Below are positions 1 through 8,037 of a stretch of 64,000 nucleotides of DNA, piece by piece (the stretch's first letter is position 1; each line of letters opens with the position of its first letter). Both the position numbers and the translations under genes were made by a program. The DNA is taken from positions 1 through 64,000 of the forward strand of contig DASXGX010000162.1 of NCBI GenBank assembly GCA_036488815.1. The letters run 5' to 3'. The notes under the pieces are model-generated. The model did no database searches and was not told where the DNA came from. It was given only the letters and a program-made list of their open reading frames with translations. Source of the stretch: Roseiarcus sp036488815 (GTDB lineage Bacteria; Pseudomonadota; Alphaproteobacteria; Rhizobiales; Beijerinckiaceae).

Positions 1-1
1 C

Positions 2-184
2 GGCTTTCGGGTGTTTCGGATCGATCGCATGTCCGCATTCGTCGTGCTGGATACGACATTCGAGGTGGCGCCGGGACAGACGGCACAGGATTTTCTGAAG
101 CAGGACGCTGCGCGCAAGGCGGGTCTAGTCGTGCAAAAGTCCTTGATGTTTGGAACACGGCGAACGCCTCCTAAGGGTCGATAG
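2..184 (+). CDS. C-terminal end of a WYL-domain (YafY-like) transcriptional regulator, partial
   Basis: Frame 2 is open from the window edge to a TAG at 182-184 and gives 60 residues. The pattern GFRVFRIDRM followed by a hydrophobic strand and a short acidic helix is typical of the end of WYL-domain regulators (YafY/PafC type), in which the FR-x-DRI segment closes the effector-binding fold. The helix-turn-helix half would lie to the left of the window. The assignment rests only on this short tail, so the subfamily cannot be given. Confidence 0.55.
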   Translation, partial: GFRVFRIDRMSAFVVLDTTFEVAPGQTAQDFLKQDAARKAGLVVQKSLMFGTRRTPPKGR

Positions 185-284
185 CGCCAGTTTGCGCCTT
201 CACTGCGGGGCGTCGCAATTGGGCGGATTGCGGCCATCCCAGCGCCTCGCTTACTTTAGCCATCGAGCTCAACCGAGGCCATTT

Positions 285-602
285 ATGTTACGCTCGCGTC
301 TCTCTGCATGGATGATCTTAACCGTGGCGAGCGGTGGTGCTGCTGTGCCCGCCGGAGGTTTCCTATTCGGGTTTGTTCACGCCGAGCCAGACTCTGTAAG
401 CATATCGGGTCGTATAATGGTCGGCATTATATTCGCCATCCTAACTACAATCACTGGCGGCTATCCCCCCAAAAACGAAGGCTTAGTCGGAGATCCGTGG
501 AACGCATGGCCGTACATCCTCGGAGTGTGGGGCGTCATATCCGGTATCCTGCTAGGAGCGCTGCTACAGGGATATATCCGGGATTTACCGAGAAATACTT
601 GA
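285..602 (+). CDS. small hypothetical membrane protein
   Basis: This 105-residue protein starts at the ATG at 285. An in-frame start exists at 150, but it overlaps the preceding gene and adds a stretch with no protein-like character. Two or three hydrophobic segments are visible: residues about 8-28, about 42-58 (VGIIFAILTTITGG) and about 74-95 (YILGVWGVISGILLGALLQG). The last is Gly-rich, as in helix-packing segments. No family was recognised. It lies downstream of a regulator tail and converges on the zinc peptidase gene, so context says nothing about function. The codon use is less GC-skewed than that of its neighbours, which could mean recent acquisition. Confidence 0.5.
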   Translation: MLRSRLSAWMILTVASGGAAVPAGGFLFGFVHAEPDSVSISGRIMVGIIFAILTTITGGYPPKNEGLVGDPWNAWPYILGVWGVISGILLGALLQGYIRDLPRNT

Positions 603-705
603 TATTCGGAGCCGGCGAATGTCTGCTCGGGGTCGACTCCGGCCAGTCATCGCGGGCGCATTAGAATATCATAGTCGTCACGTTGCACGCGCCTTACGGC
701 GCGCC

Positions 706-729
706 ACCTTCCCCCGCAAAGGGGCAGGG
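706..729. terminator. GC hairpin between convergent genes
   Basis: CCCCC-GCAAA-GGGGC forms a short hairpin just beyond the stop of the leftward peptidase gene and after the rightward small membrane gene. It resembles the CCCTCGCGGGGGAAG-type hairpins found at several other gene ends in this window. There is no clear T-tract. Confidence 0.3.
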
Positions 730-732
730 CTC

Positions 733-1608
733 CTACTGCGCGAAGGTGTCGCAGGAATCGACTTGGCCGCTGTTGAGGCCGGTCTTCAGCCACTTCACGC
801 GCATCGCCGAGGAGCCGTGAGTGAAACTGTCGGGCACCACATAGCCGCGCGCGGCGGTCTGCAAGCGGTCGTCGCCGATCGCCTGGGCGGTGGCGATCGC
901 CTTCTCGACGTCGCCGGGCTGCAGCAGCTGCTTCCACTTCTGGTTGGCGTTGGCCGCCCAGACGCCGGCGAAGCAGTCCGCCATCAATTCGATCCGCACC
1001 GACAGCGCGTTGGCCTGGGTCCGGCTCGCCGTCTGCCTAACCTCGTCCACCTTATCGAGAATTCCGAGGATATCCTGAACGTGGTGGCCGATCTCGTGGG
1101 CGATCACGTAGGCGTAGGCGAAGTCGCCGCCGCCGCCGTACTTCGTCCGCATGTCGCGGAAGAACGACAGGTCGAGATAGACCTTCTTGTCGTCCGGGCA
1201 GTAGAACGGACCCATCGACGCCCGCGCGCCGCCGCAGCCCGACTCGGTCGCGCCGTCATAGAGCACCAGCGTCGCATTGGTGTAGCGAACGCCTTTCTGC
1301 GCCGGCAGCACCTCCGCCCAGACCGCCTCGGTCTCGCCCAGGACATGGGCGACGAAACTCTTCATGGAATCGTCGTGACCGGGCGAGGATTGGCGAGCGA
1401 TCTGCGTCTGCTGCGCCGGCGGATTATGATGAGCGACCATTTCCGCGCCGCCGATCAGCAAGCGCGGATCGATGCCGGTGACGTAGCCGATCAGCGCGAG
1501 CACGATGATCGTGCCGATGCCGAGGCCGCCCCCGCCGATCTGCAGGCCGCCGCCCTGCCCGCGACGATCCTCGATATTCGTCGACTCCGGCGTGTTCTCC
1601 CATTCCAT
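733..1608 (-). CDS. neutral zinc metallopeptidase (YpfJ / Zn_peptidase_2 family)
   Basis: A 291-residue protein with the layout of the Zn_peptidase_2 family: a short charged, Gly-rich N-terminus, one membrane segment at about 31-46 (IGTIIVLALIGYVTG), then a periplasmic peptidase domain. The zinc motif HEIGHH is at 171-176, and the downstream ELMADC at 207-212 supplies the usual third acidic ligand. The start chosen is the ATG at 1608, which has GGAGA a few bases upstream; the longer open frame to 1782 would add a basic stretch not seen in the family. It is transcribed divergently from the GT2 gene. The physiological substrate of this family is not established. Confidence 0.85.
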   Translation of the reverse strand: MEWENTPESTNIEDRRGQGGGLQIGGGGLGIGTIIVLALIGYVTGIDPRLLIGGAEMVAHHNPPAQQTQIARQSSPGHDDSMKSFVAHVLGETEAVWAEVLPAQKGVRYTNATLVLYDGATESGCGGARASMGPFYCPDDKKVYLDLSFFRDMRTKYGGGGDFAYAYVIAHEIGHHVQDILGILDKVDEVRQTASRTQANALSVRIELMADCFAGVWAANANQKWKQLLQPGDVEKAIATAQAIGDDRLQTAARGYVVPDSFTHGSSAMRVKWLKTGLNSGQVDSCDTFAQ

Positions 1609-1788
1609 CGCGCATCTCCGGCGGCCTGGAGGAATGCCGCGAATCCTAACAGAGACGGCGGCCCGCCGGTAGCGTGAGGTTACGGCTTTCTTAAACCTTG
1701 CCGCCCTAGGATCGCGGAGCGTCGCGACGAGATCCCCTGCCCTCGCGGCGACGTCGACGCTTCGTTCCTTCGCGAAAGTCACGCCGCC

Positions 1789-2805
1789 ATGCCGCCCGTC
1801 TATTCGCTGGTCGTTCCCATCTACAACGAGGAAGCGGTGTTGCCGATCCTGTTGCGGCGGCTCGACGCGTTGATGGACGCGCTCGACGCCCCGGCGGAGG
1901 CGATCTTCATCGACGACGGTTCTGAGGACGCGGGCCCGATCGTCCTCGAGGCCAAGGCGCGCGCCGATCGGCGCTATCGCTTCATCAAGCTATCCCGCAA
2001 TTTCGGCCACCAGATCGCGATCACCACCGGCATGGAGCGCGCTTCCGGCCAAGCGGTGGTGGTGATGGACGCCGACCTTCAAGACCCGCCCGAAGTGGTG
2101 CTGGAGATGATCGCGAAATGGCGGCAGGGCTACGAGATCGTCTACGCCGAGCGCCTGTCGCGGGCGGCGGAGAGCCGCTTCAAACGCCTGACCGCCGATC
2201 TCTTCTACCGGCTGCTCGCCAAGCTCAGCGACGTCGAGATCCCGCGCAACGTCGGCGACTTCCGGCTGGTCGACCGCCGGGCGCTCGACGCCTTTCTCGC
2301 CATGCCGGAACGCGACCGTTTCGTGCGCGGCATGTTCGCGTGGATCGGCTTCCGCCAAACGGTCGTGCAATTCCACCGGCAAGCCCGCGCGGCGGGCGAG
2401 ACCAAATACTCGCTCGCCAAGATGATCCGTCTCGCCGCCAACGGCGTCGTCTCGTTCTCCGACGCCCCGCTGCGCGTCGCGCTCTGGGCTGGCCTGGCGA
2501 CCTCGGGAATGGCGATCCTCTACGGGCTGTGGGTCATCGCGAGATGGGCGATGAACGCGGACCTCGCGCGCGGCTGGAGTTCGATCATCGTGCTGACCGC
2601 CTTCCTGGGCGGCGCGAACATGCTGATGACGGGCGTCATGGGGGTCTATGTCGGACGCGTCTATGGCGAGGTGAAGCGCCGGCCGCTCTATGTGATCGAC
2701 CGCACGGTGGGATTCGAGGCCGCGGCCGAGGCGCGCGGGCCCGCCGCCGAGGCGCGTGACGCGTCGCCGGCGCAAGCGCGCCCGCCAGCCGCCCGGCGCG
2801 CCTGA
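1789..2805 (+). CDS. GT2-family glycosyltransferase, GtrB/DPM1-like, with C-terminal membrane segments
   Basis: This 338-residue enzyme has an N-terminal GT-A domain with the opening SLVVPIYNEE, IDDGS at 41-45 and the metal/nucleotide site DADLQD at 94-99. DFRLVDRRAL at about 160-170 is typical of polyprenyl-phosphate glycosyl transferases. Two membrane helices follow at about 226-250 and 262-288, then a basic Ala-rich tail. Relatives transfer a sugar from an activated nucleotide to undecaprenyl phosphate on the cytoplasmic face. The next gene encodes a polytopic membrane protein that could use such a lipid-linked sugar. Sugar identity cannot be told from sequence. Confidence 0.85.
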   Translation: MPPVYSLVVPIYNEEAVLPILLRRLDALMDALDAPAEAIFIDDGSEDAGPIVLEAKARADRRYRFIKLSRNFGHQIAITTGMERASGQAVVVMDADLQDPPEVVLEMIAKWRQGYEIVYAERLSRAAESRFKRLTADLFYRLLAKLSDVEIPRNVGDFRLVDRRALDAFLAMPERDRFVRGMFAWIGFRQTVVQFHRQARAAGETKYSLAKMIRLAANGVVSFSDAPLRVALWAGLATSGMAILYGLWVIARWAMNADLARGWSSIIVLTAFLGGANMLMTGVMGVYVGRVYGEVKRRPLYVIDRTVGFEAAAEARGPAAEARDASPAQARPPAARRA

Positions 2806-2815
2806 GGCCGCGGCG

Positions 2816-4495
2816 ATGGCGATGTCCGCCGCCCTCAGCCCGCCGGCCGGGTGCCTCGGCGCGCAGCGTCTGACCGCCGCATTGGCGCTCGCCGCGACGA
2901 TCGGCCTCGTAGCGATCGCGCTGCAACTGCACTATGGGCTGCTCGGCGACGTCTCCTGGCTGATTACGGTCGACGAGAAATGGCTCGACGGCGCGACCCC
3001 GTACCTCGACGTCATCGAGATCAACCCGCCCGCATCGCTGATGCTCTACTGGCCGGCGGTCGCCCTCGCGCGGCTGCTTGGCGTCGCGCCGGAATTCACT
3101 GTCGCCGCCTTCGGCTTCCTCAGCATCGCGGCGAGCCTCGGCGTCAGCGCGGTAATTCTCAGCCGCGCCGGGCTCGCCGAACGCATCGGCCCGGTGGGCT
3201 TCGGCCTCGCCCTGGCGGCGCTGGCGATCCTGCCGGGGCAATCCTTCGACGAGCGCGACCAACTCGCCGTCCTCTATGGGCTGCCGTTCCTCGCATTGGC
3301 CGCGGCGCGCGCCGCGAACGGCGCCGTCGACCCGCCGCTGGCGCTCGTCGCTGGCCTCGGCGCTGGCGTGATGGCGATCATCAAGCCGCCCTATGCGCTG
3401 GTCGCGCTCGCCGTCGCGCCGTATCTCATCCGTCGCATCGGTTTTCGCGCGGCGCTTAGCTGCTCGGAATTCTATGTGGCCGGTGCGAGCGGCCTGATCT
3501 ACGTGGCGCTCGTCGCGCACGCCTTTCCGCATTACGTCGAAACGGTTCTGCCGCTCGGCGTCGCGCTCTACGCGCCGATCCGGGAACCGCTTGTCACCCT
3601 GCTGACCGGTCCAGGCGCCCTCGTCGTCTTCGTGCTCGGCGCGGCGACGACGCGCATCGCCGGGCGCGAGCTTGCCGCGCCGCTGGTCGCCGTGCCCGCT
3701 CTCGGCGCGCTCGGGGCCTTGGCCGCCTTCCTGGTGCAAGGCAAGGGCTGGCTCTACCAGATCTATCCAGCCCTTGCTTTGATGACCCTGGCGGCGAGCT
3801 TCGCGCTCGATCTTCGCCCCGCTTGCCTGCCGCGCATGGCCCTCAGCGCCCTTGCTGCACTGGCGACCGCGCTCGCCGTGGTTTTCCTCGGGCGCTGGCC
3901 GCTGCCGATCGCCTGCGCCGCGGCTGCCGGCGCCGCCGCGCTGGCCCGCATCTTCGCAAAGGATGCGCGGTTCGAGGAGATGGGAATCGCCGCCGTGTTC
4001 GGCGCGGCCTGCGGCCTCTTCGCCATAGACGGGATTCGCACGCCCGCGCTCGAGCGCGCCCTCGCCAGTCTCGGGCCGCATCCAAGCGTCGCGGCGATAT
4101 CGGAGAGCCTCGCCTTTGGGCATCCGATGGTGCGAGCGGTCGGCGGCGTGTGGGCGCAGAGCGTCCCCAGTCTCTGGATCACCGCCGCAGCGCGCCGCAT
4201 GATCGACGAGCATCCCGCCGATCCGGCGATCGCGGCCCAGATGCAGCGCTACATCGAGGCCGATCGCGACCGCCTCGTCGCCGATCTCGACAAGAACCGG
4301 CCTGACGCCTTGCTGGTCGGGCGGCTCGACACCCGCTTCCATCAATGGGCCTGGAGCGACCCGAAGGTCACCGCCGCCCGTGCGGACTACCGGCTGTTCG
4401 CGGAAAACCCCGATCCGGGCTTCCCCGCCGCGCTCTACGTGCGCAAGGATCTGCTCGACCGTCTGAAAGCGGCGCGCTCCCAAACAATCCAATAG
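2816..4495 (+). CDS. polytopic membrane protein, probable lipid-linked-sugar glycosyltransferase (GT-C-like)
   Basis: About 559 residues with roughly ten hydrophobic helices spread over positions 20-420 and a soluble C-terminal part of about 140 residues. The first extracytoplasmic loop contains VDEKWLDGATPYLDVIEINP; an acidic-rich loop after helix 1 with a following E-x-NPP is what GT-C enzymes (ArnT/PMT-like) show. The start is set at the ATG at 2816, just after the GT2 stop; an in-frame start at 2756 would overlap the GT2 gene and add an Arg-rich extension. Pairing with a GtrB-like enzyme suggests that the two add a sugar to a cell-surface polymer. Acceptor and sugar are unknown. Confidence 0.65.
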   Translation: MAMSAALSPPAGCLGAQRLTAALALAATIGLVAIALQLHYGLLGDVSWLITVDEKWLDGATPYLDVIEINPPASLMLYWPAVALARLLGVAPEFTVAAFGFLSIAASLGVSAVILSRAGLAERIGPVGFGLALAALAILPGQSFDERDQLAVLYGLPFLALAAARAANGAVDPPLALVAGLGAGVMAIIKPPYALVALAVAPYLIRRIGFRAALSCSEFYVAGASGLIYVALVAHAFPHYVETVLPLGVALYAPIREPLVTLLTGPGALVVFVLGAATTRIAGRELAAPLVAVPALGALGALAAFLVQGKGWLYQIYPALALMTLAASFALDLRPACLPRMALSALAALATALAVVFLGRWPLPIACAAAAGAAALARIFAKDARFEEMGIAAVFGAACGLFAIDGIRTPALERALASLGPHPSVAAISESLAFGHPMVRAVGGVWAQSVPSLWITAAARRMIDEHPADPAIAAQMQRYIEADRDRLVADLDKNRPDALLVGRLDTRFHQWAWSDPKVTAARADYRLFAENPDPGFPAALYVRKDLLDRLKAARSQTIQ

Positions 4496-4644
4496 GCGGG
4501 CTCGAATCGCTGCATGGACGCGGCGCCTTGCTTTCCGTATGAATTTACTTGATCGAATCGGGCCAAACGGCGTCAAAAGACCGCGGGAAGCCGAATGACC
4601 ACACGCAAGCGCCGTATCGTCTCGCCGTTGGAGCGGCGCTGGAA

Positions 4645-5094
4645 ATGTTGACCAACAAAGGCAAATACGGGCTGAAGGCGATGGTCCATCTCGCCGGGCT
4701 GGCGCCTGGCCAGCCGGCGCTGGTCGCCGACATCGCCTCCACCAACAACATTCCCAAGAAGTTCCTCGACGCCATTCTCGGCGAATTGCGCACCGCCGGC
4801 CTCGTCCACTCCAAGAAAGGCCGCGGCGGCGGCTACGTGCTCGCCAAGCCGGCGGTCGACATCATGGTCGGCGAGATCGTGCGCGCGCTCGACGGGCCGC
4901 TCGCGCCGATCGCCTGCGCGAGCCGCAAGTTCTACCGCCGCTGCGACGACTGCGCGTTCGAGAAGAATTGCAGCGTGCGCCTCATGATGATCGAGGTGCG
5001 CGACGCGATCGCGCTCGTCCTCGAAAACCGCTCGCTGGCGGCGATGCGGGCGCTGACGGACGCCCAGGACGCCGAGCTGACCTACGACATCTAA
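4645..5094 (+). CDS. Rrf2 family transcriptional regulator
   Basis: A 149-residue regulator with the Rrf2 winged helix (YGLKAMVHLA at about 8-17, VADIASTNNIPKKFLDAIL at 28-45, GRGGGYVLAKP in the wing at 60-69). Four cysteines at 91, 100, 103 and 109 lie in the region where Rrf2/IscR-type sensors bind an iron-sulfur cluster, so redox or Fe-S sensing is plausible, although the spacing differs from IscR. The start is the ATG at 4645 (MLTNKGKYGL), which matches the family N-terminus; upstream in-frame codons are not conserved-looking. There is no obvious target operon next to it; a porin follows after a 400-base gap. Confidence 0.85.
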   Translation: MLTNKGKYGLKAMVHLAGLAPGQPALVADIASTNNIPKKFLDAILGELRTAGLVHSKKGRGGGYVLAKPAVDIMVGEIVRALDGPLAPIACASRKFYRRCDDCAFEKNCSVRLMMIEVRDAIALVLENRSLAAMRALTDAQDAELTYDI

Positions 5095-5432
5095 GACAGC
5101 CTTAGCCTCGCCGAACTGACTTTGCATGCGATTGCATGGCGGGACGCTGACGCGCGCCCGGACCCAGGCGCGCCGGGATGGGCGCGGCCCGAGAACCGCC
5201 GCAAGCCTGCATCCTTCCTCTAGCGCCTTCTGCATTCTGGTGGACGCGCCAAGCGCCTCCTTTCGTCTTGCCCGGCCTTGTGCCGGGCATCCACGCCGAG
5301 CCAACGATTCTGACGTCATAGGGTCCATGTGACGGCGCCGCGTGGATGGCCGGGCTTGTCCTGGACAAGCCCGGCCATGACGGAGCGTCAACCCATCTGC
5401 AAGTGCCTCTAAAAAAAGTTTTAGTCTCCGGC
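5095..5432. repeat. non-coding repeat region before the porin gene, with a perfect 33-bp palindrome
   Basis: No gene is visible here. The core at 5346-5378 is ATGGCCGGGCTTGTCC, one central base, and its exact reverse complement, a 16-bp perfect inverted repeat. A second hairpin, GCCCGGC-cttgt-GCCGGGC, lies at about 5269-5288, and ATCCACG/CGTGGAT arms connect the two. The phrase CTTCTGCATTCTGG at about 5228 is also seen in the repeat at 51.75 kb, so this looks like one member of an interspersed palindromic repeat family. Confidence 0.6.
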
Positions 5433-5460
5433 TTGCATCAGTCTACTAATTCCATATAGA
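5433..5460 (+). promoter_or_regulatory. candidate sigma-70-type promoter of the porin gene
   Basis: TTGCAT at 5433-5438 and TATAGA at 5455-5460 are separated by 16 bases, with the porin ATG 32 bases further on. The surrounding stretch is AT-rich compared with its neighbours. Prediction only. Confidence 0.45.
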
Positions 5461-5492
5461 GACTTACTCGTGGCTGCAATGCCGGGGGGCTT

Positions 5493-7034
5493 ATGGAATT
5501 TCGCTTGATGTTGTTGGCCAGCGCGGCCGGGCTTGCGCTGGGAGGTGTGGCTGACGCGGCGGATCTGCCGACGCGCCAAGCGGCGCCCGCGGCGGACTAT
5601 GTCCGGATCTGCACGGCCTACGGCGCCGGCTACTTCACGATCCCCGGCAGCGGCATCTGCCTGAAAATCGGCGGCGCGGTGCGCGCGTCCTACACGGTGC
5701 GCCCCGCCGCGCCGAGCAACGTGCCGAACCGGGTCTCCACCAACATCGCCGGGGCGCCGTATCCGCGCGACGCCTACTACGACCACGCGCGCGCTTACTT
5801 GAACCTCGACGCCCGCAGCGAGACCGAATACGGCCCGCTTTCGGCGACGATCAGCGAGCGCATGACGTACGACGCGCTGCCCGCCACGCCGTATGGCGGC
5901 GGCAAGGCCTATCTCAACGGCGCAGCCGGGATCTACACCTCCTACGGGACGTTCCAGGGCACCCCGTCGGCGCAGGATTGGTTCGACGCCGCCTATGTGC
6001 AGTGGGCGGGCATAACCGCCGGCATCAAGCACTCGTATTTCGATTTCTACACCCACAGCTATGAAATCGAGGCCCTCACGGTCGGCGTCTCCGACCAGCC
6101 GCTGCCCCTCATCGCCTACACACTCGCGTTAGGAGACGGCTTTTCGGCCTCGATCTCGGCCGAAGATCCGACCTTCCGCGACATCGGCGACGGACAAAGC
6201 GACATCGGCCTCAACCAGAACAACCCGAAGAATTCGACCACCGATGCCTTCCTGGCCTACGGTGGGGCGCAAGTCCCGGATATCGTCGCCAATCTGCACG
6301 CCGAGGGTCCGTGGGGGGCGGCGCAGATCGCCGGCGCCCTGCACGAAGTGAATTCGGCGCCGATCACCGGCTGCTCGAGCGCGACGGCTCTCTTGCTGCC
6401 GGCGGTGGCGAATTGCGCGACCGGGACGGGTCTCAAATATTACCTGCCGCTCGGCTTTACGCCGTCCACCGCCTGGGGCTTCGCGGTCGAGGGCGGCGCG
6501 AAGATCAATCTCGACGCGCTGAACACAGGCGACAGCGCCACGGTGCAGGTCTCCTACGACCAGGGCGCGACGGACTATCTCAACTCCGAGGCCACAGGCT
6601 ACGCCGGCATGACGAGCGTCTACGACAAGAACCAGAGCGTCACGATTCCCGGCAACGACGCCTTCGTGACGCCGACCGGCCAGATCGTCCTGTCGCAGTC
6701 GGCGGGTGTGTTCGCCGGCTACCAGCACTACTGGACGCCGACCGTGCGTTCGGACCTGTTCGGCTCCTTTATGGCGATCAACAATCCGGATTTTGCGGAA
6801 AATCTGGCGGCGAGTTCCGCCAGCGCGCGGCTCTGGGATCTCGGCGCCAACGTGTTCTGGAACCCGATCCGCAACCTCGAATTCGGCCTCGAGGTCGTCT
6901 ACACCAATCTTGCGCTCAGCGCGCCGGCGAGCACGCTGCTGACCTACACGCCCAGCGGGACGAGCAAGACCGAGGTCGTCCCCACCGACAGCAACGACGT
7001 GCGCGGCCGGTTCCGCATCCAGTACACGTTCTGA
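5493..7034 (+). CDS. outer-membrane porin (alphaproteobacterial Porin_2 type)
   Basis: A 513-residue precursor. A signal peptide of about 23 residues ends in GVADA before ADLPTRQAAP, the usual start of mature alphaproteobacterial porins. Then come EYVRIC-like (DYVRICTAYGAGYF), a cysteine pair and LKIGGAVRASY, all characteristic of Porin_2. The chain has repeated amphipathic strands and ends in RFRIQYTF; a terminal Phe is the BAM recognition signal. It would form a trimeric 16-strand general diffusion pore. The gene stands alone behind its own promoter and is followed by a hairpin at 7043-7064. Confidence 0.93.
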   Translation: MEFRLMLLASAAGLALGGVADAADLPTRQAAPAADYVRICTAYGAGYFTIPGSGICLKIGGAVRASYTVRPAAPSNVPNRVSTNIAGAPYPRDAYYDHARAYLNLDARSETEYGPLSATISERMTYDALPATPYGGGKAYLNGAAGIYTSYGTFQGTPSAQDWFDAAYVQWAGITAGIKHSYFDFYTHSYEIEALTVGVSDQPLPLIAYTLALGDGFSASISAEDPTFRDIGDGQSDIGLNQNNPKNSTTDAFLAYGGAQVPDIVANLHAEGPWGAAQIAGALHEVNSAPITGCSSATALLLPAVANCATGTGLKYYLPLGFTPSTAWGFAVEGGAKINLDALNTGDSATVQVSYDQGATDYLNSEATGYAGMTSVYDKNQSVTIPGNDAFVTPTGQIVLSQSAGVFAGYQHYWTPTVRSDLFGSFMAINNPDFAENLAASSASARLWDLGANVFWNPIRNLEFGLEVVYTNLALSAPASTLLTYTPSGTSKTEVVPTDSNDVRGRFRIQYTF

Positions 7035-7042
7035 TAATTCCC

Positions 7043-7064
7043 TTCTCCCCGCGCGCGGGGAGAA
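7043..7064 (+). terminator. hairpin after the porin gene
   Basis: TTCTCCCC-GCGCGC-GGGGAGAA forms a perfect 8-bp stem starting 8 bases after the porin stop. No run of T follows, so it may stabilise the transcript's 3' end rather than terminate it intrinsically. Confidence 0.5.
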
Positions 7065-7187
7065 AGGATCCCTGGCGTCAGCCGAACAGCGGCGACTCTA
7101 GCCCAGCGCGCCTGATCGGCGTATGGTTCTCCTGGACATGCGATCGAAGAAGCGCCGCACGATGCCGGCGCTATCGGGGAGAATCTC

Positions 7188-7481
7188 ATGTACGCCGCCA
7201 TTCGCCAGGCAAAAGCGAAACCCGGGATGGCCGATGAATTGGCCAGCCGGATCAAGAAGGGCGCCGTCGCGATCGTCAGCAACGTCCCCGGCTTCATGGG
7301 CTACTACGTCGTCTATTCCTCAGACGACACGGTGACGGCGATCAGCGTCTTCAACGATTTCGCCGGCGCCGAAGAGTCCAACAAACGCGCGATCGCGTGG
7401 ATCGAGAAGAACCTCGGCCCCCTGCTCGACGGACCCGCGACCGCGACCGCTGGCCCGGTGATCGTGCATTCGGTTCCATGA
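7188..7481 (+). CDS. small protein with ABM-like (dimeric alpha/beta barrel) fold
   Basis: A 97-residue protein, MYAAIRQAKAKPGMADELA..., with the beta-alpha-beta pattern of antibiotic-biosynthesis-monooxygenase-like or stress-response barrel proteins: an initial strand, a PGMADEL helix start, VSNVPGFMGYYVVYS, then VTAISVFNDFAGAEESNKRA. Such proteins are small cytoplasmic dimers whose substrates are often unknown. It precedes a GYD-domain gene of identical length and similar fold class, and the two may be co-transcribed (78-base gap). Confidence 0.65.
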   Translation: MYAAIRQAKAKPGMADELASRIKKGAVAIVSNVPGFMGYYVVYSSDDTVTAISVFNDFAGAEESNKRAIAWIEKNLGPLLDGPATATAGPVIVHSVP

Positions 7482-7559
7482 GCAGCCGGCCGGCGGACCG
7501 CGTAACGGCGCCGCCGCACATGCGACAAATCGGGCGCCGGTTTCAAGGAGGAAACGGCC

Positions 7560-7853
7560 ATGAGCACTTACATCATGCTCGCCCATCTCACCGACGCCGG
7601 CGTCAAGAACGCCAAGGATTCGCCGAGCCGTCTCGACATCGCCAAACGCCTCCTCAAGGAGATGGGCGGCGAATTCAAATCCTTCTTCCTGACGATGGGC
7701 GACTACGATTTCGTCGCCGTCTACGAGGCGCCCGACGACGCCATCGCGGCGCGCTTCACGATGCAACTCGGCAGCCTCGGCAACGTGCGAACGAAAACGC
7801 TCAAAGCGTTTCCGGAGGCGGCGTATCGAGAGATCATGGCGTCGATGCGGTGA
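7560..7853 (+). CDS. GYD domain-containing protein
   Basis: 97 residues; MSTYIMLAHLTDAGVKNAKDS, the helix DIAKRLLKEMGGEFKSFFLTMGDYDF and YEAPDDAIAARFTMQLGSLGNVRTKTLKAF match the GYD family, named for a conserved Gly-Tyr-Asp that here reads G-D-YDF. A strong ribosome site (AAGGAGG) lies 9 bases before the ATG. Members are small dimeric barrel proteins of unknown biochemical role. It forms a pair with the preceding ABM-like gene. Confidence 0.8.
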   Translation: MSTYIMLAHLTDAGVKNAKDSPSRLDIAKRLLKEMGGEFKSFFLTMGDYDFVAVYEAPDDAIAARFTMQLGSLGNVRTKTLKAFPEAAYREIMASMR

Positions 7854-7872
7854 GGCGGGCGCCCGGTTCCGT

Positions 7873-7962
7873 CGTCATTGCGAGGTACGCAGCGACGAAG
7901 CAATCCGTGCCTCGACTGCATCGTCAGCTCTGCTGGGTCGCTTCGCTCCGCACGCAATGACG
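7873..7962. repeat. 90-bp interspersed palindromic element (CGTCATTGCG type)
   Basis: The ends CGTCATTGCG (7873-7882) and CGCAATGACG (7953-7962) are perfect inverted repeats, and inner arms (AGCGACGAAGC versus GGTCGCTTCGCTC) extend the pairing. It fills the gap between the convergent GYD and flavoprotein genes. Elements with this terminal sequence occur widely in alphaproteobacterial genomes (recalled, not searched). Confidence 0.7.
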
Positions 7963-8037
7963 GGGACGGTTCGGCGCCAGCGCTTCGCGGCATTCGCGAT
8001 GACGGCATGAGTTGATGAGCCGCGGAGCTGAGCCGAC

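Noticed and set aside
2636..4576. 646-codon open frame on the minus strand over the polytopic membrane gene
   Set aside because: Arg/Gly/Asp-rich composition without domains; the plus frame has clear membrane helices. It is a GC-bias shadow.
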